Positions 15,121 through 24,075 of a stretch of DNA of 48,160 bases are shown here, piece after piece. The DNA comes from an uncultured Bacteroides sp. GTDB taxonomy: Bacteria; Bacteroidota; Bacteroidia; Bacteroidales; Bacteroidaceae. The notes below the pieces were generated by a model. It searched no databases. It was not told the DNA's origin and worked only from the letters and a program-made list of their open reading frames with translations. The stretch lies in NCBI GenBank assembly GCA_949289295.1, contig CASENM010000047.1, forward strand, positions 1-48,160. Reading direction: 5' to 3'. Within the stretch, counting starts at the first letter, position 1. Every line of letters begins with the position of its first letter. A program made the position numbers and the translations under genes.

Positions 15121-16341
15121 ATGGAGTTGAAAAATTATTTGATGATGGCAGGAGCAATGTTGATGTTGGGTGCATGCTCCGATGAGAATGAATCAGTTCT
15201 TACAGTAGAGAATGGAACTTATGAGATTGTGTTGAATTTGCAGACCACTCAAGGGGAGAGCAACTCTTTGGGCCAGACTTCAAGGGCAATTGTAGACGGT
15301 CAGTTTTCATCTGCGTATGATGCTTCCTCCCTTTATGTGCATACGACGAAGGAGGGAAGATCATTGGAGTTGCCGTTGGAAGGAAACAGTGTCAAGTTCA
15401 CTTTGGTGCGTGAGAATAATCAATGTACGATTTTTGCCGGGGATAAAGAACTTAGTTGGAATGACGGTAAGGAAGATGTATACTTCTCAAGTATTGAAGG
15501 TGAAACATGGAGTGCAGATAGGGCTGATTGGCAGGGATTCACGCCGCTGCCCCATCAGGTAGCCCTGGTAAACAGCGGAAAGCCGGAATTGTATAGAAGT
15601 GAAAAGAACTATACTGCGGATGATTTGTCTAAATTGGGCGAGGGGCAACTGAAGATGGACCGCATGTGTTCTGCATTTAAGTTGACCGTGCTGTTTACTG
15701 ATCTGGAGAATGTAGATACTAGCAACAGTGTGCCGGGAGTGCTAGAGATAAACCTTTATTCCCTGTCGGAGGAAGATTGGAGGAAGGTATTCGGAGACAG
15801 ATGGTATGTCTATTCAAAAGCCTATGTGGGACCTTTCTTTCCTGAGTTCTTTAATGTGAACACTAAAGAATCCTCTTGGGGACCGGTTAATGTCAATAAT
15901 ACTAAAGAAAATCCTACAGGCGCATATTATGTGACTAATAATCAATATTATACATTGTTAGAAACCGGAATAAAAGATTCTAATGCTCCGGGTCCTAATG
16001 TTCATAATAATTATGCAGGTGTGGGTTATCGTTCAAATGCGACATTATTAACTCCTGTCGATTTGAGTCACAAAGGGGAGCAGATGATGATTTATCTGTT
16101 GTTCAAGTCGGCGGAAAATGGAGAAGGAGTCGGGAATGAAGATACAGGATGCGTGATTAATGAGGTGAAATTGTCCGGCCTTGTCCCTGATATGAATTAT
16201 GTGAATGACATCGTGTTGGTTTATGACTACCGCAAGCTGCATGACGCGCTTGACAAATATGAAGGTGAAGCCGCAACTCAATCCCGCGGAAGCATGCCTC
16301 AGGTCATTTCGATGGAACCGGATGTCGTAATCTATAAGTGA
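15121..16341 (+). CDS. Lipoprotein, possibly fimbrillin-like
   Basis: 406 residues from the ATG at 15121, whose signal peptide MELKNYLMMAGAMLMLGAC has a lipobox with Cys19. An ATG at 15091 would place an unlikely polar segment before the signal. The mature protein starts SDENES, then has a beta-rich body with TSRAIVDG early on and MCSAFKLTVLF in the middle. This weakly recalls the fimbrillin/Mfa-type surface proteins of Bacteroidales, but I am not certain. It follows the short peptide by 20 nt and ends at a terminator. It could be a surface partner, receptor or anchor for the peptide. Confidence 0.78.
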   Translation: MELKNYLMMAGAMLMLGACSDENESVLTVENGTYEIVLNLQTTQGESNSLGQTSRAIVDGQFSSAYDASSLYVHTTKEGRSLELPLEGNSVKFTLVRENNQCTIFAGDKELSWNDGKEDVYFSSIEGETWSADRADWQGFTPLPHQVALVNSGKPELYRSEKNYTADDLSKLGEGQLKMDRMCSAFKLTVLFTDLENVDTSNSVPGVLEINLYSLSEEDWRKVFGDRWYVYSKAYVGPFFPEFFNVNTKESSWGPVNVNNTKENPTGAYYVTNNQYYTLLETGIKDSNAPGPNVHNNYAGVGYRSNATLLTPVDLSHKGEQMMIYLLFKSAENGEGVGNEDTGCVINEVKLSGLVPDMNYVNDIVLVYDYRKLHDALDKYEGEAATQSRGSMPQVISMEPDVVIYK

Positions 16342-16387
16342 TACAGGTTTTATACGAAGAACCGAATCACAGATTTTTTTATTGCAG

Positions 16388-16424
16388 ATAGAGGTCTTCT
16401 TTTGTGGAGGGCCTCTATTTTTTG
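16388..16424 (+). terminator. Terminator after the lipoprotein gene
   Basis: ATAGAGG (16388-16394) pairs with CCTCTAT (16412-16418), followed by a T run. It separates the peptide-lipoprotein unit from the kinase-ABC-PqqD operon. Confidence 0.75.
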
Positions 16425-16445
16425 TGTTTTCTTCCGTCCATATTG

Positions 16446-16476
16446 TTGCATTTGATGAAATAGCGTCTTATCTTTG
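16446..16476 (+). promoter_or_regulatory. Promoter of the kinase-like/ABC/PqqD operon
   Basis: TTG -33 element at 16446-16448, 20-bp spacing, and -7 box TATCTTTG at 16469-16476. The leader to the ATG at 16572 is about 88 nt. Confidence 0.65.
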
Positions 16477-16571
16477 TCTGGACAAATCCATGAACTTGTC
16501 TTGTCGGCTTGCCGTTTTCAGGCCGTAAAGGCAGACAAGTGCGAATATTAACTGAAATAGAGAGTATAACA

Positions 16572-17441
16572 ATGACATTTCTGGAAATAGCAGACTGGCG
16601 GATGGCCGTTTCTTGCAGCCGTCAGCTTCTGGAGCAGACTATTAATTTCAAGCCTTTCCTGCGCGACGGAGCGGAGGGGAGAGAAGCCGACTGCCATGTG
16701 TGGCTGGATCGGGAAATAGCCCCTATAGAGGGAGAACCTTTGCAGAAAGCCTGTCCCGACGGGAGAGACATCTATATTTGGGAAAAAGGCGGAGATATTT
16801 TTGCGGATATCAGGTATGTCGGCAAGGTGTGCCGTCTGCATGCCGATGCAGGATGGAAGAATGTGGAGACAGACGCCCGTGAGGAGGACGCACAGATTGT
16901 GCAGGAAATGAACGACATACTGATGCTTGCTTTTGCCTATAGCATCTCTTTCGGAGGAGGCGTGCTGATACATTCGTCGTGCGTGGGGCTGGATGACGGA
17001 AGTGGGGCGGCGTTTATCGGACATTCGGGCATCGGAAAAAGTACGCACTCGCGCCTGTGGCTCAATTATGTCCCCACGGCGCGTCTTGTCAATGATGACC
17101 AGCCCGCCCTCCGTTTGATGCCGGACGGGAAGGTTTTTCTCTTCGGTACGCCCTGGAGCGGAAAGACACCCTGTTACCGGGACGACCGTGCGGAGCTGAA
17201 AGGTATTTTCTGCATGGAGCAGGCTCCGGAGAACAGTCTGGAGCGGCTGGTACCCGTGAAAGCTTTCGGTGAGCTCATGAAGTCTACCTCCATGATGCGT
17301 TCTGATATGGCCAGTTATCGGAAAATCATACAGACATTAAGCTCAGTGGTGGAGCGTGTGCCGGTATATCGCTTGAGAAACCGTCCGGAAAAAGAGGCTG
17401 CAGAATTGAGTTATGGAGCAGTGGCAGGACATGGCAGGTAA
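16572..17441 (+). CDS. HPr kinase-like P-loop protein
   Basis: 289 residues from the ATG at 16572; a longer frame begins at a TTG at 16509 but reads poorly. A P-loop GHSGIGKS at residues 150-157 is followed by ARLVNDDQPALR (the Asp pair at 175-176) and GTPWSGK at 192-198. This motif order is that of HPr kinase/phosphorylase and its relatives. HPr-kinase-related proteins are found beside PqqD-type proteins and in some lasso peptide loci, where they phosphorylate a peptide. No PTS gene lies nearby, so a role in peptide modification is more likely than sugar control; that is inference. The ABC gene overlaps its 3' end. Confidence 0.82.
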   Translation: MTFLEIADWRMAVSCSRQLLEQTINFKPFLRDGAEGREADCHVWLDREIAPIEGEPLQKACPDGRDIYIWEKGGDIFADIRYVGKVCRLHADAGWKNVETDAREEDAQIVQEMNDILMLAFAYSISFGGGVLIHSSCVGLDDGSGAAFIGHSGIGKSTHSRLWLNYVPTARLVNDDQPALRLMPDGKVFLFGTPWSGKTPCYRDDRAELKGIFCMEQAPENSLERLVPVKAFGELMKSTSMMRSDMASYRKIIQTLSSVVERVPVYRLRNRPEKEAAELSYGAVAGHGR

Positions 17442-19104
17442 TGTAAGGTTGAAAATAGGAAAGCTTTTCCATTGGCTGCATCAGATAGTCCGCCCTTACC
17501 GCGGGAGGATATTCTGGAGTGCGGTCATTGACCTGGTGGGTATGGGCTGTTCGCTGGTATCCATCTATTTGTCAAAATATGCCATAGATATAGCTACGGG
17601 CACCGTTGAAGGACATCTGTGGCGGGCGGCAGGCTGTATGGTGGGATGTGTCCTGCTGTCTCTGCTGGCGGCCATGTGGGCCGGGCGGATCAGTGAGCAG
17701 GTAAGGATGCAGCTGAGCATTGACTTGCAGATGCAGTTGAGCGACCGCCTGATGATGTCCACGTGGAAGGATTCTTCCCGTTGGCATACAGGTGACATCC
17801 TGACGCGTCTGGGTTCGGATGTCTCCGAGGTAGTTTCGATGTTGGTATATACCATTCCGTCGGTGGTGGTGACTTCCCTTAAGCTGCTGGCTTCTTTTCT
17901 GTTTCTGTGTACGCTCGATGTCAGTCTGGCGTGGATGCTGCTTCTTTCCACCCCTTTGCTGCTGCTGTCGAAGATTTATTATAAGAAGATGCGTGTGCTG
18001 AGCAAGGCCTATAAGGAAGTGGGAAGCCGCATCTTTTCACTTTTGCAGGAAAACATCTCTTCGCGCATTCTGATACGCTCATTGGGAGCTTCGTCTGTGC
18101 GGAGGGGAAAGCTGGCCGATGGTCAGGACGAAGGTTATGCGTTGGGAATGAAGCAACTGAATCTCAGCATATATTCGAAGGGTATCCTTCAGTTCGTGTT
18201 CAGCGGCGGATATTTCACGGCGTTTCTCTGGGGGCTTTATCGCCTGGCATCCCATGCCATCACGTTCGGTTCGATGATTGCTTTTGTCCAGCTGGTAAGC
18301 CGTGTGCAGGGACCCGTATTGAGCCTGATATCGTTTGTTCCGGGACTGATTCGTGTACGTGCATCTATCGAGCGTCTGGAAGAACTGGAGGCTTGCGAGG
18401 TTTTCGCCCCCACGGGCAAAGAAATCCATCTGTGTCCCGAGAGGGTGGAGTTCTCCCAGGTTTATTTCGGTTATGAAAAGGAAGAATTGTATCGCGACGG
18501 ACTGGATATCGATTTTCTTCCCGGCGAACCGGTGGCGGTGGCCGGACCGACAGGGGTGGGCAAGACTACACTGATACGGCTGCTGATGGGATTGGTCAGT
18601 CCGACCCGAGGAGAAATCCGGCTGGTGTCTGGAGGGAGGAGTTTTGATGTGGCTTCATTGTCGCGCAAGAACTTTGTATATGTTCCTCAGGGAAACAGTC
18701 TGTTCAGCGGGACAATTCGTGACAATCTTCTGCTGGCCGCCCCTGATGCGACGGAAGACCGTTTGAAGGAAGTGGTGCATACAGCATGTGCCGATTTTGT
18801 GTTTTCGTTGCCCCAAGGCATGGATACGCATGTGGGCGAGTCGGGTTACGGACTCTCGGAGGGACAGGCGCAGCGTCTGGCGGTGGCCCGGGCCTTGCTC
18901 CAGCCGGGAAAAATATGTATCTTTGACGAAGTCACTTCCGCGCTTGATGCAGATACCGCCCGGACATTGGTGGAGAATCTGCTCCGTGAAGGCAATGACA
19001 AGATACAGGTTTTTGTTACTCACGACAAAATGCTGATGCGTCATTGCCGGAAGGTTTTCCGGTTGGGCGACGGTCATTTGTCAGTGGAGCAAGTGGATAT
19101 GTAG
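17413..19104 (+). CDS. ABC exporter, fused membrane and ATPase domains
   Basis: A 563-residue half-transporter. The six-helix exporter membrane domain spans about residues 30-320, and the ATPase domain about 345-563. The ATPase has Walker A GPTGVGKTT at 378, Q-loop YVPQGNSLF, signature LSEGQ at 480, Walker B with FDEVTSALD at 504, and the switch His in VFVTHD at 537. No N-terminal C39 peptidase is present, so it exports without cutting a leader. Its start overlaps the kinase-like gene by 29 nt (a second ATG at 17431 is also possible). The neighbours make a peptide the likely cargo. Confidence 0.9.
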   Translation: MEQWQDMAGNVRLKIGKLFHWLHQIVRPYRGRIFWSAVIDLVGMGCSLVSIYLSKYAIDIATGTVEGHLWRAAGCMVGCVLLSLLAAMWAGRISEQVRMQLSIDLQMQLSDRLMMSTWKDSSRWHTGDILTRLGSDVSEVVSMLVYTIPSVVVTSLKLLASFLFLCTLDVSLAWMLLLSTPLLLLSKIYYKKMRVLSKAYKEVGSRIFSLLQENISSRILIRSLGASSVRRGKLADGQDEGYALGMKQLNLSIYSKGILQFVFSGGYFTAFLWGLYRLASHAITFGSMIAFVQLVSRVQGPVLSLISFVPGLIRVRASIERLEELEACEVFAPTGKEIHLCPERVEFSQVYFGYEKEELYRDGLDIDFLPGEPVAVAGPTGVGKTTLIRLLMGLVSPTRGEIRLVSGGRSFDVASLSRKNFVYVPQGNSLFSGTIRDNLLLAAPDATEDRLKEVVHTACADFVFSLPQGMDTHVGESGYGLSEGQAQRLAVARALLQPGKICIFDEVTSALDADTARTLVENLLREGNDKIQVFVTHDKMLMRHCRKVFRLGDGHLSVEQVDM

Positions 19105-19127
19105 TTTGAATTTTAAAATCATATATT

Positions 19128-19403
19128 ATGAAAGTTACCTTGAAACCCGGTTATTTTGTACAGGAGATTGCCGGCGAAAAAATTTTAATGGGAGGAGAAA
19201 CCGATGTGGATTTCTCAAAGATGATGGTGTTGAACCACACTTCCGCATGGATTATCGAGTTGCTCCAGGAGGAACCGATGCTGGAGGACGATATCGCCCA
19301 GGACCTGACAGAGCGTTTTGATGTGGATTATGAACAGGCTTTTGCCGATGTGCAGGAATTCTGCAAGCGGTTGCAGGAACTGAATGTCGTGACGGCAGAA
19401 TGA
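19128..19403 (+). CDS. PqqD family peptide-binding protein
   Basis: A 91-residue protein with the PqqD pattern: KPGYFVQEIAGEKILMGG at the start, MMVLNHTSAWIIELL in the middle (the LN-T motif), then DDIAQDLTERFDVDYEQA and a final helix ending LQELNVV. PqqD-like domains bind the leader part of ribosomal peptides and present them to modifying enzymes. It comes 24 nt after the ABC gene in the same operon. With the HPr-kinase-like protein it recalls the HPr-rel-A type gene pairs described in other bacteria. Its partner peptide is probably the 75-residue ORF upstream, by inference. Confidence 0.85.
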   Translation: MKVTLKPGYFVQEIAGEKILMGGETDVDFSKMMVLNHTSAWIIELLQEEPMLEDDIAQDLTERFDVDYEQAFADVQEFCKRLQELNVVTAE

Positions 19404-19414
19404 TTTTTATCAGG

Positions 19415-19494
19415 AAACGCGGATTCACGCGGATTTTCGCAGATTTTTCATTTTCAGAATTCTGATCTGCGAGAATCCGCGTGAATCCGCGTTT
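19415..19494. repeat. 30-bp inverted repeat between convergent genes
   Basis: Arms 19415-19444 and 19465-19494 are reverse complements with a single difference that is a G-U pair in RNA, around a 20-nt loop. Each arm contains the word ACGCGGATT twice. It starts 12 nt after the PqqD stop and ends 29 nt before the valS stop, so it may stop transcription from both sides. It lacks a strong T run. Confidence 0.85.
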
Positions 19495-19522
19495 TAGAAA
19501 ATGTCAGAACGCGCAGGGAGGG

Positions 19523-22201
19523 TTATTTCCTCAGTGCGGCGATGCTTTCCTTCAGTGCGGCGATTTTTGTTTCCGCGTCCGCCTGTTTCTTGCGTTCCAT
19601 TTCAATCACATTGGCCGGTGCTTTGCTCACAAATTTTTCGTTGCCGAGCTTTTTCAGCACACTTTGCAGGAATCCTTCCTGATACTTCAGGTCTGCTTCC
19701 AGTTTCTTCAGCTCTTCTTCCACGTTAATCAGATTGCCCAGAGGAACAGCATATTCTGATGTCCCTACCATGAACGCGGCGGCTCCTTCCGATTTTGTCC
19801 CTACCGTCTTGATTTCCGACAGATTGCAGAGTTTCGTAATGACAGCATTGAAGGCGCCTACCGGACTTTCACCGACTGATTCGAGTGTCAGAGCCTCTTT
19901 TTGTGCAATGTTTTTTTGCAGACGGATGGTGCGTACACCACTGATGACCTCTTTCGCTTTCTCAAAGCTGTCAATCAGCACCTTGTCGTATGCACGTACT
20001 TCACCGAGGGTCTGAGTCATGATACTTTCGCCCGGCTTGCGGTCGTAAATGTGCTGCCACAATTCTTCAGTGATGAACGGCATGAACGGATGGAGCAGTT
20101 TCAGCAGAGTCTCGAAGAAACCCAGTGTCTTGTCGAAGGTCGTGCGGTCGATAGGTTGTCCGTAAGCCGGTTTCACCATTTCCAGATACCAGCTTGAGAA
20201 CTCGTCCCAGAACAGTTTGTAGACTGCCATCAATGCTTCGCTCAGACGGTATTTGCCGAACAGGTCGTTCACTTCTTCCGCTGTCTTGGCCAGCATGGCC
20301 TCGAACCATCCGGTTGCCAGTCGTGCATACTCCGGCTGTTCCATGTCGGCCACCTGCCAGCCTTTCACCAGACGGAACGCATTCCATATCTTGTTGTTGA
20401 AGTTGCGTCCCTGCTCGCAGAGTGCCTCGTCGAACAGGATGTCGTTACCGGCAGGAGCGGCCAGCATCATACCCATGCGCACGCCGTCCGCACCATATTT
20501 GTCAATCAGTTCCAGCGGGTCGGGTGAGTTGCCGAGCGATTTCGACATCTTGCGTCCGATACTGTCGCGTACGATTCCTGTGAAGTAGACATTCTTGAAA
20601 GGCATGTCGTCCATATATTCATATCCGGCCATGATCATGCGTGCCACCCAGAAGAAGATGATGTCCGGTCCTGTCACCAGGTCGCTGGTCGGATAATAGT
20701 AGTCGATTTCCTTGTTGTGCGGGTCAAGGATTCCGTTGAACAATGAAATCGGCCAGAGCCATGAAGAGAACCACGTGTCGAGGCAGTCTTCCTCCTGGCG
20801 CAGGTCTTCCATCTTCAGTTCCTGGTTGCCGGTCTTCGCTTTCGCCATTTCGAGAGCCTCTTCCGGTGTTTCGGCCACTACAAAACCGCCTTGCGGCAGA
20901 TAGTAGGCCGGGATACGGTGTCCCCACCACAATTGGCGGCTGATGCACCAGTCCTTGATATTCTCCAGCCAGTTGCGGTAGGTGTTCTTGTATTTCGGCG
21001 GATAGAACTTCAGTTCGTCGTTCATGACCGGCGGCAAAGCCATGTCGGCAAAATGCTGCATCTTCAGGAACCACTGCATGGACAGTTTCGGTTCGATGGG
21101 CACGTTGGTACGTTCGGAGAATCCCACCTTGTTCGTATAGGCTTCCACCTTTTCAAGCAGTCCTGCCGCATCGAGATCCTTTTCAATCTGTGCGCGTACG
21201 TCGAAACGGTCCATTCCCACATACATGCCTGCAGCCTCGCTGATCGTGCCGTTGTCGTTGAAGATATCGATACTCTGCAGGTTGTGTTTCTCGCCCAGCA
21301 TGTAGTCGTTCACATCGTGGGCCGGAGTCACTTTCAGACAGCCTGTTCCGAATTCAGTGTCCACATATTCATCCTCAATAACCGGAACCACACGGTTTAC
21401 CAGCGGAACGATTACCTTCTTTCCTTTCAGCCACTGGTTTTTCGGGTCGTTCGGGTTGATGCACATTGCCGTATCGCCCATGATGGTTTCCGGACGGGTC
21501 GTGGCCACTACCGCATAGCGGCGTCCCTGCGCATCGCGGTGTACGATTTCCTTTTCATCTCCGGTTTCTCCGCTCATGTCATCGTCGGCCACATAATATT
21601 TCAGATAGTAGAATTTTCCGTGTTCCTCCTTATAAATTACTTCCTCGTCGCTCAATGCAGTCAAGGCTTTCGGGTCCCAGTTCACCATGCGTACACCGCG
21701 GTAAATCAGCCCCTTGTTGTACAGGTCCACAAATACATGGATGACACTTTTGCTGCGTGTTTCGTCCATGGTGAACGCCGTACGGTCCCAGTCGCACGAT
21801 GCGCCCAGCTTGCGGAGCTGCTTCAGGATGATGCCTCCGTGTTCTTCTGTCCATGCCCATGCATGCTTCAGAAACTCCTCGCGGGTCAGGTCAGCCTTTT
21901 TGATGCCCTGTTTCGCCAGCTTGTTCACCACTTTGGCTTCCGTGGCGATGGATGCATGGTCCGTGCCCGGCACCCAGCAGGCATTCTTGCCCATCATACG
22001 TGCGCGGCGCACCAGGATATCCTGTATAGTATTGTTCAGCATGTGTCCCATGTGGAGCACACCCGTTACGTTGGGGGGAGGGATGACAATGGTGTACGGT
22101 TCACGACCGTCCGGTTTCGAACTGAAAAGTTTGTTGTCCAGCCAATACTGATACCATTTTCCCTCCACGTCGGCGGGATTGTATTTACTTGCTAATTCCA
22201 T
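19523..22201 (-). CDS. valS: Valine--tRNA ligase
   Basis: An 892-residue class I aminoacyl-tRNA synthetase that charges tRNA-Val. The nucleotide-binding HIGH motif appears as HMGH at residues 50-53 ([13 protein letters not shown]), and the KMSKS loop is present exactly as [14 protein letters not shown] near residue 545. The editing domain lies between. The C-terminal end has the Val-specific coiled-coil arm ([20 protein letters not shown]). The length is normal for the enzyme. It is convergent with the peptide operon and has its own promoter. Confidence 0.97.
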   Translation of the reverse strand: MELASKYNPADVEGKWYQYWLDNKLFSSKPDGREPYTIVIPPPNVTGVLHMGHMLNNTIQDILVRRARMMGKNACWVPGTDHASIATEAKVVNKLAKQGIKKADLTREEFLKHAWAWTEEHGGIILKQLRKLGASCDWDRTAFTMDETRSKSVIHVFVDLYNKGLIYRGVRMVNWDPKALTALSDEEVIYKEEHGKFYYLKYYVADDDMSGETGDEKEIVHRDAQGRRYAVVATTRPETIMGDTAMCINPNDPKNQWLKGKKVIVPLVNRVVPVIEDEYVDTEFGTGCLKVTPAHDVNDYMLGEKHNLQSIDIFNDNGTISEAAGMYVGMDRFDVRAQIEKDLDAAGLLEKVEAYTNKVGFSERTNVPIEPKLSMQWFLKMQHFADMALPPVMNDELKFYPPKYKNTYRNWLENIKDWCISRQLWWGHRIPAYYLPQGGFVVAETPEEALEMAKAKTGNQELKMEDLRQEEDCLDTWFSSWLWPISLFNGILDPHNKEIDYYYPTSDLVTGPDIIFFWVARMIMAGYEYMDDMPFKNVYFTGIVRDSIGRKMSKSLGNSPDPLELIDKYGADGVRMGMMLAAPAGNDILFDEALCEQGRNFNNKIWNAFRLVKGWQVADMEQPEYARLATGWFEAMLAKTAEEVNDLFGKYRLSEALMAVYKLFWDEFSSWYLEMVKPAYGQPIDRTTFDKTLGFFETLLKLLHPFMPFITEELWQHIYDRKPGESIMTQTLGEVRAYDKVLIDSFEKAKEVISGVRTIRLQKNIAQKEALTLESVGESPVGAFNAVITKLCNLSEIKTVGTKSEGAAAFMVGTSEYAVPLGNLINVEEELKKLEADLKYQEGFLQSVLKKLGNEKFVSKAPANVIEMERKKQADAETKIAALKESIAALRK

Positions 22202-22255
22202 TGTAGTATTACTTGTCTGATAAATAGTTCCTTAATCTGTTTTTGTAAACAGCTG

Positions 22256-22263
22256 CAAAATTA
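22256..22263 (-). promoter_or_regulatory. -7 box TAATTTTG for valS
   Basis: Minus-strand TAnnTTTG match 54 nt before the valS ATG. A small palindrome CTGTTT-TTGT-AAACAG lies just inside the leader at 22237-22252. Confidence 0.5.
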
Positions 22264-22345
22264 ATAATTTAATTCGGAAACGAGAAAAGAATTAAAGGAG
22301 AGAAGTTAAGTTCGCACGGCTATTTCGTTTAACTCCTCTTGAATG

Positions 22346-23122
22346 TCATCTATGCCTTGCCGGCAATTGTCTGCGTGCTTCTTTTCTTCCGCCTTCGATG
22401 ATGGCCTTGGCGTGGTAGAACTCCATCATGTCGAAACGGGAGGCGGGGATACGGACCAGAATGTCGGGCGGACAGTTGCGTATCTCGTTGCGTGTGATTT
22501 CCTGCATCATCATTCTCGATGTAGCTGTCACTACCTGATAAGGGCTGAAATGGGGAAGCGGTTTGGCCTCTCCTGGAGCATTCACGTCCACCGCTACCAC
22601 AATGTCCCCCTCCGTACGGCGCACGTGGCGGATAGGGAGAGGATTCAAGAGTCCGCCGTCCACCAGCGTGCGTCCGTCTTTCTTGAGCGGATGGAACACC
22701 ATCGGGATGGAGATGGACGCACGGATTGCATCGAACAGATTCCCCGACTCGAACACCACCTCACATTCGTTGGTCAGGTCGGTGGCGAGAGCCGTATAAG
22801 GCAACGGAAGCGATTCGATACGTATGTCCGGCACAATCTGTTTCAGTTCGTCCATAAACCGGTTGCCTTTCACCATGCCTTCGCGGTTCGGACGCACGTC
22901 GGCAAAATAAAACAGCTTTCTTCTGTCCCAACCACACATCCACTTCTTGCATTCCTCCAGTTTTCCTGTGGCATACATGGCTCCAATCATGGCACCCATC
23001 GACGTGCCTGCGATGGACGTGATTTCATATCCTCGTTCCAGAAGTTCCTCGATGATTCCGATGTGGGCGATTCCCCTGGCTCCCCCCATGGAGAGCACCA
23101 ATGCGATTTTTTGTCTGTCCAT
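22346..23122 (-). CDS. Patatin-like phospholipase/esterase
   Basis: A 258-residue serine lipase-like protein of the patatin family. It has the oxyanion glycine-rich loop GGARG at residues 13-17, the nucleophile elbow GTSMG with Ser41, and the catalytic DGG with Asp155. Together these give the Ser-Asp dyad. It lacks a signal peptide, so it probably acts on acyl lipids in the cytoplasm or at the inner membrane face, related to RssA-type proteins. It is a single-domain form without the BamA-like barrel found in some Bacteroidetes patatins. It is divergent from mazG. Confidence 0.9.
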   Translation of the reverse strand: MDRQKIALVLSMGGARGIAHIGIIEELLERGYEITSIAGTSMGAMIGAMYATGKLEECKKWMCGWDRRKLFYFADVRPNREGMVKGNRFMDELKQIVPDIRIESLPLPYTALATDLTNECEVVFESGNLFDAIRASISIPMVFHPLKKDGRTLVDGGLLNPLPIRHVRRTEGDIVVAVDVNAPGEAKPLPHFSPYQVVTATSRMMMQEITRNEIRNCPPDILVRIPASRFDMMEFYHAKAIIEGGRKEARRQLPARHR

Positions 23123-23201
23123 ATTTTGTGAAGTTTGGTTTTTGCGGCTTAAAGTTACTGATTTTTCTGTTCAGCCCCGCCGTTTATTGCCGGAAAGTCT
23201 G

Positions 23202-23209
23202 TAGCTTTG
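23202..23209 (+). promoter_or_regulatory. -7 box TAGCTTTG for mazG
   Basis: TAnnTTTG match ending 24 nt before the ATG at 23234. Confidence 0.55.
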
Positions 23210-23233
23210 TGCCGTTAAAAAATATTGACTGAT

Positions 23234-24025
23234 ATGGATATGCATACAAGAGAAGAAAAGTTGGAAGCGTTCGGTCGGTTGCTTGACGTGCTCGACGAGC
23301 TGCGCGTGAAATGTCCGTGGGACCGCAAGCAGACTAACGAGAGCCTGCGTCCGAACACGATTGAGGAAGTGTATGAGCTGTGTGACGCGTTGATGAAGGA
23401 CGACAAGAAGAACATCTGCAAGGAGTTGGGCGATGTGCTCCTTCATGTGATATTCTATGCCAGGATAGGAAGTGAGACGGGGGATTTCGACATCAAGGAC
23501 GTGTGCGACAAGCTTTGTGACAAACTGATTTTCCGTCATCCTCACGTGTTCGGTGAGGTGAAGGCGGATACCGCCGAGAAGGTGTCGGAAAATTGGGAGC
23601 AGATCAAGCTGAAGGAAAAAGATGGCAACAAGTCGGTGCTGAGCGGAGTGCCCGAGGCCCTTCCGTCGCTCATCAAGGCTTACCGCGTACAGGACAAGGC
23701 TCGCAATGTGGGTTTCGACTGGGAAGAGCGCGAGCAGGTGTGGACAAAGGTGAAGGAGGAAATCGGCGAGTTCGAGAACGAGGTGGACAAGATGGACAAG
23801 GAAAAAGCCGAGGCTGAGTTCGGCGATGTGATGTTCAGCTTGATTAACGCCGCCCGTCTCTACAAGATTAATCCAGACAACGCGCTGGAGCGTACCAACC
23901 AGAAGTTCATCCGCCGTTTCAACTATCTGGAGGAGCATACCCTCAAGGAGGGAAAGAATCTGGCTGACATGTCCCTTGAGGAGATGGATGCGATTTGGAA
24001 CGAGGCGAAGGAAAAAGGGCTTTAG
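23234..24025 (+). CDS. mazG: Nucleoside triphosphate pyrophosphohydrolase
   Basis: 263 residues from the ATG at 23234 (a TTG three codons upstream is less likely). It is a two-domain MazG, which hydrolyses (d)NTPs to monophosphates and pyrophosphate. The first domain has LRVKCPWDRKQTNESLRP and EEVYELCDAL plus KELGDVLLHVIFYA, the metal-binding EExxE and ExxD pattern. The second repeats it as KEEIGEFENEV and EAEFGDVMFSLINAAR. The length fits the E. coli-type enzyme. It meets nhaC tail to tail. Confidence 0.94.
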   Translation: MDMHTREEKLEAFGRLLDVLDELRVKCPWDRKQTNESLRPNTIEEVYELCDALMKDDKKNICKELGDVLLHVIFYARIGSETGDFDIKDVCDKLCDKLIFRHPHVFGEVKADTAEKVSENWEQIKLKEKDGNKSVLSGVPEALPSLIKAYRVQDKARNVGFDWEEREQVWTKVKEEIGEFENEVDKMDKEKAEAEFGDVMFSLINAARLYKINPDNALERTNQKFIRRFNYLEEHTLKEGKNLADMSLEEMDAIWNEAKEKGL

Positions 24026-24075
24026 TCCTTTGGAGCAGACAAAATGGCAGGAAGAGGGGGAAAGCTATAAAAGTA

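Noticed and set aside
14873-19403. Lasso peptide cluster
   Set aside because: No asparagine-synthetase-like cyclase or B1/B2 proteins; only PqqD-like and HPr-kinase-like genes are shared with lasso loci.
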